A stretch of 57,515 nucleotides of DNA from CAWBVG01 sp963792175 (lineage in GTDB: Bacteria; Acidobacteriota; Vicinamibacteria; Vicinamibacterales; CAVVIG01). Under the pieces are notes generated by a model. It did no database searches. It saw only the letters and a program-made list of their open reading frames with translations, and had not been told where the DNA came from. The translations under genes were made by a program, and so were the position numbers. Below, in pieces: positions 8,562-17,153 of the stretch; the first letter of the stretch is position 1; the number at the start of each line of letters is the position of its first letter. The stretch spans positions 1 through 57,515 of the forward strand of contig CAWBVG010000025.1 in the NCBI GenBank assembly GCA_963792175.1, read 5' to 3'.

Positions 8562-8647
8562 TGGTGCGGAAGGGGGGATTCGAACCCCCACTGGATTGCT
8601 CCAACTAGCTCCTGAGGCTAGCGCGTCTGCCGTTCCGCCACTTCCGC
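8562..8647 (-). tRNA. tRNA-Leu (anticodon CAG)
   Basis: On the minus strand the acceptor stem GCGGAAG (8647-8641) pairs with CTTCCGC (8572-8566). The anticodon stem is CTAGC/GCTAG with loop CTCAGGA, giving anticodon CAG that reads CUG. The T arm is GGGGG-TTCGAAT-CCCCC. A long variable arm (TTGGAGCAATCCA) marks a class II tRNA. The 3' CCA is encoded at 8564-8562. All stems are intact. Confidence 0.93.
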
Positions 8648-8680
8648 AGTGGTGAAAACCCGGGGCAAGCCGGAACGTTC

Positions 8681-8686
8681 AGTATA
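8681..8686 (-). promoter_or_regulatory. Candidate -10 element before tRNA-Leu
   Basis: TATACT on the minus strand lies about 34 nt upstream of the tRNA 5' end, a fitting distance for a short leader. No good -35 box is visible at the right spacing, so this is tentative. Confidence 0.3.
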
Positions 8687-8723
8687 ACTGAAGATCTCAA
8701 AAGCGACCGCTGGGCGGCACGGA

Positions 8724-9071
8724 TCAGCGGGGCAGTCGCACCTCGAGGTCGCGGATCCGGTATTCGTGCTCGTCAGCGACGCGAACGAATTGATCGCGCA
8801 TCACTGTCGTCTGGGTCAACACCGCATCGATTTTCTCAGAGAGCGATTCGAACCGCATATCGATGCGCGCCGTCAGGCGGGCTTCGAGGTCATCGAACCG
8901 TCGGTCGACCGCCTCGAAGCGTCGATCGACCGACTCGAATCGGCGGTCGATCGATTCGAACCTCTGATCGATCGCGTCGAACTGTCTTCGCAAACGCCGA
9001 TCGAGACGCGTGAAGCGCCGATCCATCGACTGTTTCAACGCCGCGATCGTCATGCGAGGGAGTCGGATCAT
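8724..9071 (-). CDS. Heptad-repeat coiled-coil protein of unknown function
   Basis: 115 aa from ATG 9071; ATG 9053 is an alternative. The centre is a nearly exact 7-residue repeat: IDQRFES, IDRRFES, VDRRFEA, VDRRFDD. It continues as a coiled coil (LEARLTARIDMRFESLSEK) to the tail EYRIRDLEVRLPR. Charged heptads with hydrophobic a/d positions predict a parallel oligomer. The DNA repeats (tcgatcgactcgaatcggcg-like units) suggest recent slippage or expansion. No partner is evident beside the tRNA and sppA. A structural or phage-tail-like role cannot be told apart. Confidence 0.6.
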   Translation of the reverse strand: MIRLPRMTIAALKQSMDRRFTRLDRRLRRQFDAIDQRFESIDRRFESVDRRFEAVDRRFDDLEARLTARIDMRFESLSEKIDAVLTQTTVMRDQFVRVADEHEYRIRDLEVRLPR

Positions 9072-9340
9072 AGCACCTGTCTCGCCGAAGCTCGCCGTCA
9101 CGATTGTGGCGAGCGAAGGCGGATCGTCAAAGTGCGAAGACGATGCCGACGGCCGAGCCGTCGAATCGTTCGAGAAACACGCGAGAGCGAGCCGTCGTGT
9201 TGCAGAATCTGCAACCGCGATCGGGACGGGAATCGCAGATCTTACGGAGCGGGCGCCGGCGTCGCGGCCTTCCGGCGCCGTTCGAAACCGCCGTGCCGGC
9301 AGGAGGCGGGACCGCTATACTCAGGACTGGAGCGACATCT

Positions 9341-11117
9341 ATGGCTCGCCGTGGTTTTGCCATCCTGTTCACGCTGCTCGGCATCGCGTTCTTCATCTCC
9401 ATCGTCGGTTTCGCGCTGCTGTACCTCGCCTTCGGCCGCGAACCCGCCGTCGCGTCGAACTCGACTCTCGTGCTGCGCGTCGGCGGCGACCTCACGGAGG
9501 TGGCGCCGGCCGACGTCGTCAGCTACGTCCGCGGCGTCAAGACGCCAACGGTACGATCCGTGGTGGACAGCCTGCGCAAGGCAAAGGTCGACGGACGCGT
9601 GCGCGCGATCCTGCTCAAGCCGACCGGCTTCGAGTCGCCCTTCTGGGCCAAGGTGCAGGAGATTCGCGACGCGGTGATCGACTTCAGGAAATCGGGCAAG
9701 CCGGTCTACGCCTACATGGAAAACGCGGGCGACCGCGAGTACTACCTGGCCACGGCCGCCGACAAAGTGTTTCTGATGCCTTCGACCTCGCTCGACCTGA
9801 CGGGCGTCGCCACCTACGAACTGTTCCTCCGCGGCACGCTCGACAAGGTCAACGTCTATCCGGATCTGCATCGCATCGGCGAGTACAAGACGGCCGTGAA
9901 CACCTTTACCGAGAAGGGCTACACCAAACCGCAGAAGGAGATGGACGAGTCGTTGAACCGCGATCTGTACGAACAGATCGTGCGGGGCATCGCCGATAGC
10001 CGCAAGAAGAACGAAGCCGAAGTCCGCACGCATCCTCGACGACGGACCGTTCCTTCCGGAGGACGCGCTGCGCGCGGGACTCGTGGACGATGTGGCCTAC
10101 GAAGATCAGGTGGAGGAGAGGCTGCGCGGCGGCGCGCAGCGGCGGCAAATCGACGGCGAGGAGTACAGCCGGATCAGCCCGTCGTCGGTCGGCCTCAATC
10201 GCGGACCGCGCGTCGCCGTGATTTACGCGTCCGGCACCATCACCAGCGGCAAGAGCGGCTACGACCCGGTGAATGGTCCGGTCGCGGGATCAGAGACGCT
10301 GGTCGAGTACATCCGGCAGGCCCGCCGCGACAGCCTGGTGCGCGCCATCGTGCTGCGCATCGACAGCCCCGGCGGATCGGCGACGGCCTCGGACGCCATC
10401 TGGCGCGAGCTGATGATCACCAGGAACGAGCGCGCCGATCGGCCGCTCGTCGTGTCGATGTCGGATCTGGCGGCGTCCGGCGGCTACTACATCGCCATGC
10501 CGGCGCAGGTGATCGTCGCGCAGCCCTCGACGCTGACCGGCTCGATTGGGATCTTCGGCGGCAAGTTCGTCACCGGCGGCGTCTACGAGAAGCTGGGCGC
10601 GCGGATCGAGTCGACCAGCATCGGCCGTAACGCCGAAATCAACTCGCCGGCGCGCCGCTACAACCCTGAGGAGCTCAAGAAACTACAGGAGCAGCTCCAG
10701 GCGTTCTACGACCAGTTCGTGGAAAAGGTGGCGGAGTCGAGGCACAGCACGCCCGAGAAAATCGACGCGCTGGCGCAGGGCCGGGTGTGGACCGGGCGGC
10801 AGGCGAAACAGAACAAGCTGGTCGACGAGCTCGGCGGCCTGGACCGCGCCATCGCGATCGCGAAACAGCGGGCGAAAATCGCCGCCGACAGCGACGTGGA
10901 AGTCGTCGTCTACCCGCCGCGAAAGAGCTTCTACGAATTGCTGTCGGAACAGTTCAGCGGATCGAGCGACTCGCTGCAGGCGGCCGCGCTGGCCGCCTGG
11001 ATGCACGCCAATATGACGCGGGGCGAAATCGAAGCGCTGCGGGCGATCCGGGGGCCGATGTCAATGTTCCGGCCCGGGGAGGTACTCGCTCTCATGCCAT
11101 TTACATTCTTGCGGTGA
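9341..11117 (+). pseudogene. sppA: Signal peptide peptidase SppA, 67-kDa type, one frameshift
   Basis: ATG 9341 starts MARRGFAILFTLLGIAFFIS, a membrane anchor. The first half carries the catalytic Lys in RIGEYKTAVNTFTEKGY. The second half, after a shift at about 10030 (one surplus C), carries the nucleophile Ser in SDLAASGGYYIAM and the strand VRAIVLRIDSPGGSATASD. With the extra base removed the protein is about 591 aa, the length of the duplicated 67-kDa class, which forms a tetrameric bowl and degrades leftover signal peptides in the membrane. Both catalytic residues are intact, so the shift is probably an error. The gene is convergent with the PpiD-like gene; the 113-nt gap holds an inverted word array. 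Confidence 0.85.
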
Positions 11118-11131
11118 GATCGCTCGCAGAT

Positions 11132-11219
11132 AAGGACACGAAGGTGAACAAAGGACACAGAGGCGGCGCCGCAGCGTGACGGTCCTTTGTGTCCTCTGTT
11201 CCCCTCTGTGTCCTTGAAG
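11132..11219. repeat. Inverted word array (AAGGACACnGAGG type) between convergent genes
   Basis: The left arm 11132-11164 repeats AAGGACAC-type words. The right arm 11181-11219 is close to its reverse complement (TCCTTTGTGTCCTCTGTT, CCCCTCTGTGTCCTTG). The loop is about 16 nt. It lies exactly between the stops of sppA and the PpiD gene, so it could serve as a bidirectional terminator. Confidence 0.75.
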
Positions 11220-11230
11220 TCCGTCAACCG

Positions 11231-13151
11231 CTACCCGACCACCCGTTGCAGCGACTCGCGGTTGACGTCGATCTTCATCTTCTGCTTCGCCTTCACCATA
11301 TAGGCGGAGAAGAATCTGTTCCGCTTCTCGGCGAGCTGTTCGTCGCGGAAGCGATCCTTGGCCGTCGACCACTCGTCCGCGGTCACTTCTTTCTTGTCGA
11401 GCACTTTGACGACGGCGGTGCCGTTGTCGGTCGCAATCGCGGTGCTCACGGCGCCGACCGGCAGCTTGAACGCGGCGTCTTCGACCGCTGGCGAGGCGCC
11501 GAGGTCCGGAAGCGGCGCATCCCGCGCAATCAGTTCGGTGGTCTTCGCTTCGAAGCCGGCGGCCTTGGCGGCCTTCTCGAAGTCGGGCGCCGCCTTCAGC
11601 TTCGCCGCCAGCTCCGCGGCCTTCTGAGTGCTCAGGTCGCGCGCCTTCTGCTTGATCACTTCGTCCCGGACGCGCTCCTTCACCTCGTCGAGCTTCGGCA
11701 CGTACGGATCCTGTTTCGCGACGAGCGTTTCGAACACGAGGCCGCGTGACGCGCGCAGCGGACCGGCGACGTCGCCCGGTTTCATGTCAAAGGCCTTATT
11801 GGCGGCTTCGGGCGCCGGACCGAGACCCAGAATCGGTTCCTCGCGCGCGAAGAAGCCGGACTCCTGCACGGTGAGCCCTTCGGCCTTCGCAACCTTGTCG
11901 AGATCCGCGGGCTTGCTCACCTGCTTCTCGAGCTTCTCCGCCAGAACAGCGGCTTGCGCCTGCGCGCGTTCGTAGGCGAGCTGATCGGTCAGCTGCTGCC
12001 GGACCTCCGCCAGCGAGCGGGTCGCCGCGTTTTTCTTGTCCACCAGTTTGATGATGTGGTAGCCGTACTGCGTCTTGACGAGATCGCTGATCTGGCCCGG
12101 GCTGCATCGCGAACACGGCCTGATCGAACTCGGGCACCATGCGTCCGCGACCGAAGTAATCGAGGTCTCCGCCGTTCTTCGCGTTCGACTCGTCCTCGGA
12201 ATTCTTCTTCGCCAGCTCGGCAAAGTCGGCGCCGGCCTTGGCCTGCTTGAGAATCGCCTCCGCTTTGGCCTTCACGTCCGCGTCGGTCTTGCCTTCGGTT
12301 TTGAGCAGGATGTGGCTGGCGCGCACCTGTTCGGGTGTCGTGTACTGTTCGATGCTGCTGTTGTAGGCCTTCTCGATGTCGGCCGGCGGCACCACTACCT
12401 TGCCGCGCATCGCCTCGATGTCGAGCAGCACGTAGCGGATCTTGCGCTTCTCGGGAATCTTGAAGTCGTTCTTGTGCGCTTCGAAATGGCTCGCGACATC
12501 GGCGTCGCTCGCGGTTGCCTGACCGCGGAAGCTGTCGGCGTTGAAGGTGACGACGGCGAGCTTGATCTTGTCGTTCCGGCGGCGGTACGCCTCCTCGAGC
12601 TCCTTGTCGGGTACCGCGAGCCAATCGGTGAGCGAGGCCCGCAGCTTTTCGACCGTCAAGCCGCGGCGGACGTTGGTTTCGAATTCGGAGGGCATCATCG
12701 GCGGCCGCTGCATTCGCAGCAGCTGCTGATAGCGCTGCTCGCCGATGAAGCCGCCGTTCTCCTGGAATGCGGGCATCGCGAAGATGCGCTGGCGCACTTC
12801 CTCGTCGCTGACGGTGACGCCCAGGCGCTCGGCTTCGGCCAGCGCGGCGCGCTCATCTACCATCTGCTGGAGGATCTGCTGCTCAATCCCCAGCTGCTTC
12901 AGCAGCTGGTCGTTCATGTTCGCGCCGTAGGCCGATCGATAGGCCTGCACTTGAGCCTGGTAGGTCCGCCGAAACTCGCCAGCCGTGATCTCGTGTCCCT
13001 CGACTTTGGCGATGGTGTCGGACGAGGCCGCATCCGCGCCGGTGCCTTTCAGGAAATCGGGAATGTAAAAGAGCACGAACGCCACACACACGAGGCCGAG
13101 GCTCCATTTGAGCCAGTCCCGGTGCCGGCGCATCCGATCCAGCATCGTCAT
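11231..13151 (-). pseudogene. PpiD/SurA-type peptidylprolyl isomerase, one frameshift
   Basis: ATG 13151 starts MTMLDRMRRHRDWLKWSLGL and a single membrane anchor (VCVAFVLFYIPDF). A SurA_N-like chaperone region spans about residues 40-180. A parvulin domain begins VRASHILLKTEGKTDADVKA and includes GGDLDYFGRGRMVPEFDQAV, where a shift at about 12105 interrupts it. The next frame resumes ISDLVKTQYGYHIIKLVDKK and runs through a second, degenerate isomerase-like region to VNRESLQRVVG. Restored length is about 640 aa, the size of PpiD. Such proteins assist newly exported proteins at the periplasmic face of the Sec channel. With SppA next door this is an export-maintenance pair. Confidence 0.8.
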
Positions 13152-13155
13152 ATCT

Positions 13156-13280
13156 GCACTCAGTAGCTGTCAGCTATCGGATCTCAGGGTGGCCCAGAGC
13201 CCGCAGGACTCTTGTTGCTTGAGCTCCGGCTGAAAGCTGATAGCTGGAAGCTGGCAGCCGGGAGCTCCGGGAGACTCTGA
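13156..13280. repeat. Inverted word array (AGCTGTCAGCTATC type)
   Basis: The left arm AGTAGCTGTCAGCTATCGG and the right arm GCTGAAAGCTGATAGCTGG, GAAGCTGGCAG are imperfect reverse complements built from GCTGWNA-like 7-nt words. A second, outer GAGCTCCGG pair (13220 and 13261) flanks the right arm. It lies between the divergent PpiD and diguanylate cyclase genes. Confidence 0.65.
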
Positions 13281-13361
13281 TCGTATGCCATGAACTTACG
13301 TTGTGGCAAGCAGTTACCGGCAAGCGTATGGTATATTTGCAGAGTCTAGTAGCACTTACGG

Positions 13362-14525
13362 ATGCCACCAGCCAGTCGCGCTACGAGGATTCCGGTCGCG
13401 CTCTATCACGCGGTCGGACCCGCCGGTAAGAGCGGCACGAGACTTCGCCGCGCCAGCGAAATCTCGCTTTCCACGCCTGGGCTCGATCTCGCGACCAAGC
13501 TGCGCGTCTTTCAGCGTGCGCTTCGCGGCCGCGTCGAGCGTCGCGACGCGCTCCTCGATATCGTCCGCGCGGTCAATACCTCGCTCGAACCGCCGAAGGT
13601 CGCGGAAACGCTGGTCGACCGCGCGTCTACGTGGGTCCCGGCTCCCTGCTGGGCGGTCGTGTCGGCCGACCTCTCCGCTCAACTGTCCGTGCTCGCCGAT
13701 CGTGGCCTCACGCCCGACATGGGCCCCGCGGTGTACGCCATTGCCACCTGGGTCATGAAACACGGCCAGGAGTTCGTCACCGCCGATCTGCGCCAGGACC
13801 CGCGGGTGCAGGATCCGTTCGTCGGCGCCGTGATGGCGTTTCCGTTGAGCTGCCGCGGCCGCCGCGTCGGGGCGATCGTGGGCCTCGATCGCCTGCCGTC
13901 CTCTCGCGAACCGCGTTTGGCGCCGAGCATGCTACGGCAGGTACGCGTGCTGCTGGAACCCGCGTCGGTAGCGCTCGACAACGCGCTCATCCTGAAGCGG
14001 GCGGAAGCGCTGTCGGTAACCGACGACCTGACGCATTTGTACAACTCGCGCTACCTCAACATGGTGCTCCGGAAAGAAACCAAACGCGCCTCGCGCAACG
14101 GCCGGCCGTTATCGCTGCTGTTCATCGACCTCGACGGATTCAAGGGCGTGAACGACACCCACGGCCATCTGTGCGGCAGCCGTGCTCTGGTCGAGGCGGC
14201 GGCGGTCATCCGCGGCAGCGCCCGCGAAACCGACGTCGTGGCGCGCTTTGGCGGCGACGAGTTCGCCCTCGTGCTGCCGGACACCGGCTGCGAAGGCGCC
14301 TTTGCCGTCGGCGAGCGCATCCGCGAGCGTGTGGCGGCGCACAAGTTTCTGGCCGGCGACGGCCTCGACATCCACCTCACCGTCTCGGTCGGGGTCGCCA
14401 CCCTGCCCGACGTGGCGGCTTCGGCCGACGAACTGATGCAGGCCGCCGACAAAGCCATGTACCGGGTCAAGGACGCCGGAAAAAACGGCATTCAAGCCGC
14501 CAACGCTCCTGAAGGAAACGCCTAG
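13362..14525 (+). CDS. GAF-GGDEF diguanylate cyclase
   Basis: 387 aa from ATG 13362. Residues about 65-210 form a GAF-like sensory region (VAETLVDRASTWVPAPCWAV, TADLRQDPRVQDPFVGAVMA, FPLSCRGRRVGAIVGLD). Residues about 220-380 form the GGDEF domain (SVTDDLTHLYNSRYLNMVLR, LLFIDLDGFKGVNDTHGHL, RFGGDEFALVLPDTGCEGAF, ADKAMYRVKDAGKNGIQ). The catalytic GGDEF is intact. RETD, five residues before it, is a good RxxD inhibitory site, so it should make c-di-GMP with product inhibition. There is no membrane segment. The gene stands between the PpiD gene and the mre operon; two HD-GYP proteins encoded at 27-32 kb are possible opposing enzymes. Confidence 0.9.
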   Translation: MPPASRATRIPVALYHAVGPAGKSGTRLRRASEISLSTPGLDLATKLRVFQRALRGRVERRDALLDIVRAVNTSLEPPKVAETLVDRASTWVPAPCWAVVSADLSAQLSVLADRGLTPDMGPAVYAIATWVMKHGQEFVTADLRQDPRVQDPFVGAVMAFPLSCRGRRVGAIVGLDRLPSSREPRLAPSMLRQVRVLLEPASVALDNALILKRAEALSVTDDLTHLYNSRYLNMVLRKETKRASRNGRPLSLLFIDLDGFKGVNDTHGHLCGSRALVEAAAVIRGSARETDVVARFGGDEFALVLPDTGCEGAFAVGERIRERVAAHKFLAGDGLDIHLTVSVGVATLPDVAASADELMQAADKAMYRVKDAGKNGIQAANAPEGNA

Positions 14526-14526
14526 A

Positions 14527-14681
14527 GGGTCGATAGTCAGTAGTCAGGAGCCGATGGTCGGAGTCGGTAGCCGCGTTGCCCATGACTGCACACAACGGCG
14601 AAACACTGCACGATACGACCACCGATCGTTGAAACGCCAATGACCATCGACCACCGACGCCCGACTGCCGACTACCGACCA
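14527..14681. repeat. Inverted word array (GTCGATA/GTCAGTA type) before mreB
   Basis: The left arm 14527-14573 is a run of 7-nt words GTCGATA, GTCAGTA, GTCAGGA, GCCGATG, GTCGGA, GTCGGTA. The right arm 14614-14681 is the complement series (ACCACCGATCG, GACCATCGACCACCGAC, CGACTGCCGACTACCGAC). About 40 nt of non-repeat sequence separates the arms. It fills the gap between the cyclase and mreB, so mreB may have its own leader. Confidence 0.75.
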
Positions 14682-14709
14682 TGAGGTGCCTCGATTGAGC
14701 CTTCGTTCG

Positions 14710-15720
14710 ATGCTTTCGTTGTTCTCCAGCGATCTGGCCATCGACCTCGGAACCGCCAACACTTGCGTCTATGCCCGCGGCAAGGGGATTGTCGTCAACG
14801 AGCCGTCGATCGTGGCCATCAACAAGGTGACCGGCCGCGTCGAAGCCGTCGGCAAGGATGCGAAGGACATGCTCGGGCGGACGCCCGGGAACATCGTGGC
14901 CATCAAGCCGATGAAGGACGGCGTGATCGCGGACTTCGAAGTCACCGAAAAGATGCTGACCTACTTCATCAAGAAGGCCCACAACCGCAACGTGTGGGTC
15001 CGCCCTCGCATCGTCATCGGCGTGCCGTCGGAGATCACCCAGGTGGAGAAGCGCGCGGTCAAGGACAGCGCCTACCGCGCGAAGGCCAGCGAAGTGCACC
15101 TGGTCGAGGAAGCGATGGCGGCCGCGATCGGGGCCGGGATGCCGATCACCGAACCGTCCGGCAACATGATTGTCGACATCGGCGGCGGCACGACCGACAT
15201 CGCCGTCATCTCGCTCGCCGGCATCGTCTACAGCAAGGCGGTCCGGGTCGCCGGCAACGAAATGGACGAAGCGATCATCCAGTACGTCAAGAAACAGTAC
15301 AACCTCCTGATCGGCGAACGCACCGCCGAGCAGATCAAGATCGAAATCGGGTCCGCGTTCCCGCTCGAGGAGCGGATGACGATGGAGATCAAGGGGCGGC
15401 ACCTGATCGAGGGCGTGCCGAAGACGATCACGATTACCGACGAGGAGATTCGCGAGGCGCTGGCCGAAACGGTCAACGTCATCGTCGACGCCGTGCGCGT
15501 GGCGCTCGAGCGCACGCCGCCCGAGCTGTCCGCCGACATCGTCGATCGCGGCATCGTGCTCACCGGCGGCGGCTCGATGCTGAAGAACCTCGACAAGCGG
15601 CTGCGCGAGGAAACCGGCCTGCCGCTGGCGATGGCGGAGGACCCGCTGTCATCGGTCGTGCTCGGCGCCGGGAAGATGCTGTCGGATTTCAATCTCTTGC
15701 GAAAAATCTCCATCGACTAG
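14710..15720 (+). CDS. mreB: Rod-shape protein MreB
   Basis: Bacterial actin that organises lateral-wall synthesis as membrane-bound filaments. Start taken at ATG 14710 (MLSLFSSDLAIDLGTANTCV); GTG 14686 and TTG 14695 are open alternatives. The length is then 336 aa, usual for MreB. Phosphate-1 loop DLGTANTCVYARGKGIVVNE, phosphate-2 MIVDIGGGTTDIAVISL and adenosine loop IVLTGGGSMLKNLDKRLREE are intact. It heads the canonical mreB-mreC-mreD-mrdA-rodA set on the same strand. The start lies just after the word array ending at 14681. Confidence 0.97.
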   Translation: MLSLFSSDLAIDLGTANTCVYARGKGIVVNEPSIVAINKVTGRVEAVGKDAKDMLGRTPGNIVAIKPMKDGVIADFEVTEKMLTYFIKKAHNRNVWVRPRIVIGVPSEITQVEKRAVKDSAYRAKASEVHLVEEAMAAAIGAGMPITEPSGNMIVDIGGGTTDIAVISLAGIVYSKAVRVAGNEMDEAIIQYVKKQYNLLIGERTAEQIKIEIGSAFPLEERMTMEIKGRHLIEGVPKTITITDEEIREALAETVNVIVDAVRVALERTPPELSADIVDRGIVLTGGGSMLKNLDKRLREETGLPLAMAEDPLSSVVLGAGKMLSDFNLLRKISID

Positions 15721-15739
15721 CATGCTCGCGAGGCTGACT

Positions 15740-15768
15740 CACCACCAAGGACACCCAGGACACCAAGG
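15740..15768. repeat. Direct word repeat (CCAAGGACACC type)
   Basis: ACCACCAAGGACACCCAGGACACCAAGG in the mreB-mreC gap uses the same GGACAC word as the arrays at 11132 and 54356, but only one arm is present here. Confidence 0.5.
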
Positions 15769-15789
15769 TCCGGCAGACGGGATAACCCG

Positions 15790-16638
15790 GTGGCTGTGAT
15801 CGATCTCCGGCAGCGCACCGGCATCCTCTTCGTGGCGGTGATGCTGTTGCACGTCGTCCTGATTTCCGCGCAGGTCAACTCCAAGAGCGGCGTGCCGGTG
15901 CTCGAGGCGGTCACGTTCGGGATCTTTTCGGAAGCGCAGCGCTCGATATCCGGCGTCGTCTTCGGCGTGCGGCGCGTGTGGAGCGGCTACATCGGCCTGC
16001 GGCACCTCAAACAGGAGAACGACACGCTCAAGCGCGATCTGGCGGCGGCGCAGATCGCCTCCCAGGAGCAGCGCGCCCTGGCGAGCCGCGCGCGCGGGCT
16101 GGAAAAGCTCCTCGAGCTTCGCGATCGTACGAGTCTGCAGACGGCGGCCGCCGAGATCATCGGGACGGCGCCGACGCAGGATTTCCGGACGGTCACGATC
16201 GACAAGGGCACGCGCGAGGGCCTGCGGCCTGACATGGCGGTGATTGCGCCGGCGGGCGTCGTCGGGCGGATCGTCGTGCCGAGCGCACGCTCGGCGAAAG
16301 TGCAGCTGCTCGTGGATCGCAACGCGGCGGCCGGCGCGATCGTCGAGCGCTCGCGCGCGCAGGGCGTCGTGGTTGGCGTTGGAGGCGATCGCCTGGAGAT
16401 GGAGTACGTGTCGGAAGTGTACGACCTGGTCGTCGGCGACGTCGTCGTGACGTCGGGGATCGACGGGATTTATCCGAAGGGGCTCATCATCGGCCAAATC
16501 GAATCGATGGACCGCAGCGGCGGCGCCTACAAACGGATTGTGGTGAGGCCGGCCGTCGATTTCAACGCGCTCGAGGAAGTGCTGGTGGTCGTGACTCCGA
16601 CGCCGGCACGCGACAGCGGCGGAGGGGGCTCGGAGTGA
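15790..16638 (+). CDS. mreC: Rod-shape protein MreC
   Basis: 282 aa from GTG 15790. There is one N-terminal membrane anchor (TGILFVAVMLLHVVLISAQV), then a coiled coil (LRHLKQENDTLKRDLAAAQI, about residues 70-105) and two beta-barrel halves with FRTVTIDKGTREGLRPDMAV, GVVGRIVVPSARSAKVQLLV and DVVVTSGIDGIYPKGLIIG. MreC links MreB filaments to the penicillin-binding proteins in the periplasm and activates PBP2-RodA. Its stop overlaps the mreD start by 4 nt, which supports translational coupling. Confidence 0.95.
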   Translation: MAVIDLRQRTGILFVAVMLLHVVLISAQVNSKSGVPVLEAVTFGIFSEAQRSISGVVFGVRRVWSGYIGLRHLKQENDTLKRDLAAAQIASQEQRALASRARGLEKLLELRDRTSLQTAAAEIIGTAPTQDFRTVTIDKGTREGLRPDMAVIAPAGVVGRIVVPSARSAKVQLLVDRNAAAGAIVERSRAQGVVVGVGGDRLEMEYVSEVYDLVVGDVVVTSGIDGIYPKGLIIGQIESMDRSGGAYKRIVVRPAVDFNALEEVLVVVTPTPARDSGGGGSE

Positions 16639-17144
16639 AAGCCGCCGGGGTCATCCTGGCGGTTGCCGCGGCCCTAGCTCTTCAGACCACCCTCGCACGG
16701 TTCATCGTGCGCGGAACGGTTGCGGTGGACCTGGTGCTGGTCGTGGTGGTGTACCTGGCGCTGACGATGGGGCCCACGACCGGCCTGTTGGCCGGGGCGC
16801 TGGCCGGGCTTGTGCAGGATGCGTTGTCGAGCAACGTGATCGGGATTGGTGGGCTGGCGAAGACGTTGGTGGGCTTTCTGGCCGGCATCATCGGTACCCA
16901 GTTCATCGTGGTCCACACGCTGCCGAGGTTCGTGGTCTTTTTTTCCGCCACGGTGCTCCATGCGGTGGTATTCATGGGGTTATACGTGCTGCTCGACCTC
17001 CGGCATTTCGGCACGCCGTACGCGGCGGTCACCGGACAGGCGGTCGGCAACGCGGTCGTCGGCGTGGTGCTGTTTCAACTGGTCGAGCTGCTGCCTGGCG
17101 CGATGGAGAAACGGCGGGCGCAGCGGGGCCGTATCCGGCGGTAG
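16635..17144 (+). CDS. mreD: Rod-shape protein MreD
   Basis: 169 aa, starting GTG 16635 within the mreC stop. It is almost all hydrophobic, with five to six membrane segments (GVILAVAAALALQTTLAR, LVLVVVVYLALTMGPTTGLL, GALAGLVQDALSSNVIG, FVVFFSATVLHAVVFMGL, AVGNAVVGVVLFQLVELL). The GxxxGLxQDxL motif is a family hallmark. It is an integral-membrane member of the elongasome that balances MreC action. It ends 10 nt before mrdA. Confidence 0.93.
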   Translation: MKAAGVILAVAAALALQTTLARFIVRGTVAVDLVLVVVVYLALTMGPTTGLLAGALAGLVQDALSSNVIGIGGLAKTLVGFLAGIIGTQFIVVHTLPRFVVFFSATVLHAVVFMGLYVLLDLRHFGTPYAAVTGQAVGNAVVGVVLFQLVELLPGAMEKRRAQRGRIRR

Positions 17145-17153
17145 CAGGAACGC

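Noticed and set aside
13290..13361. Sigma-70 promoter before the diguanylate cyclase
   Set aside because: TTGTGG and TATGGT/TATATT boxes are present but spacing is poor; not strong enough to list.
15739..16497. Minus-strand frame opposite mreC
   Set aside because: His/Arg/Asp-rich shadow of the mreC coding region.
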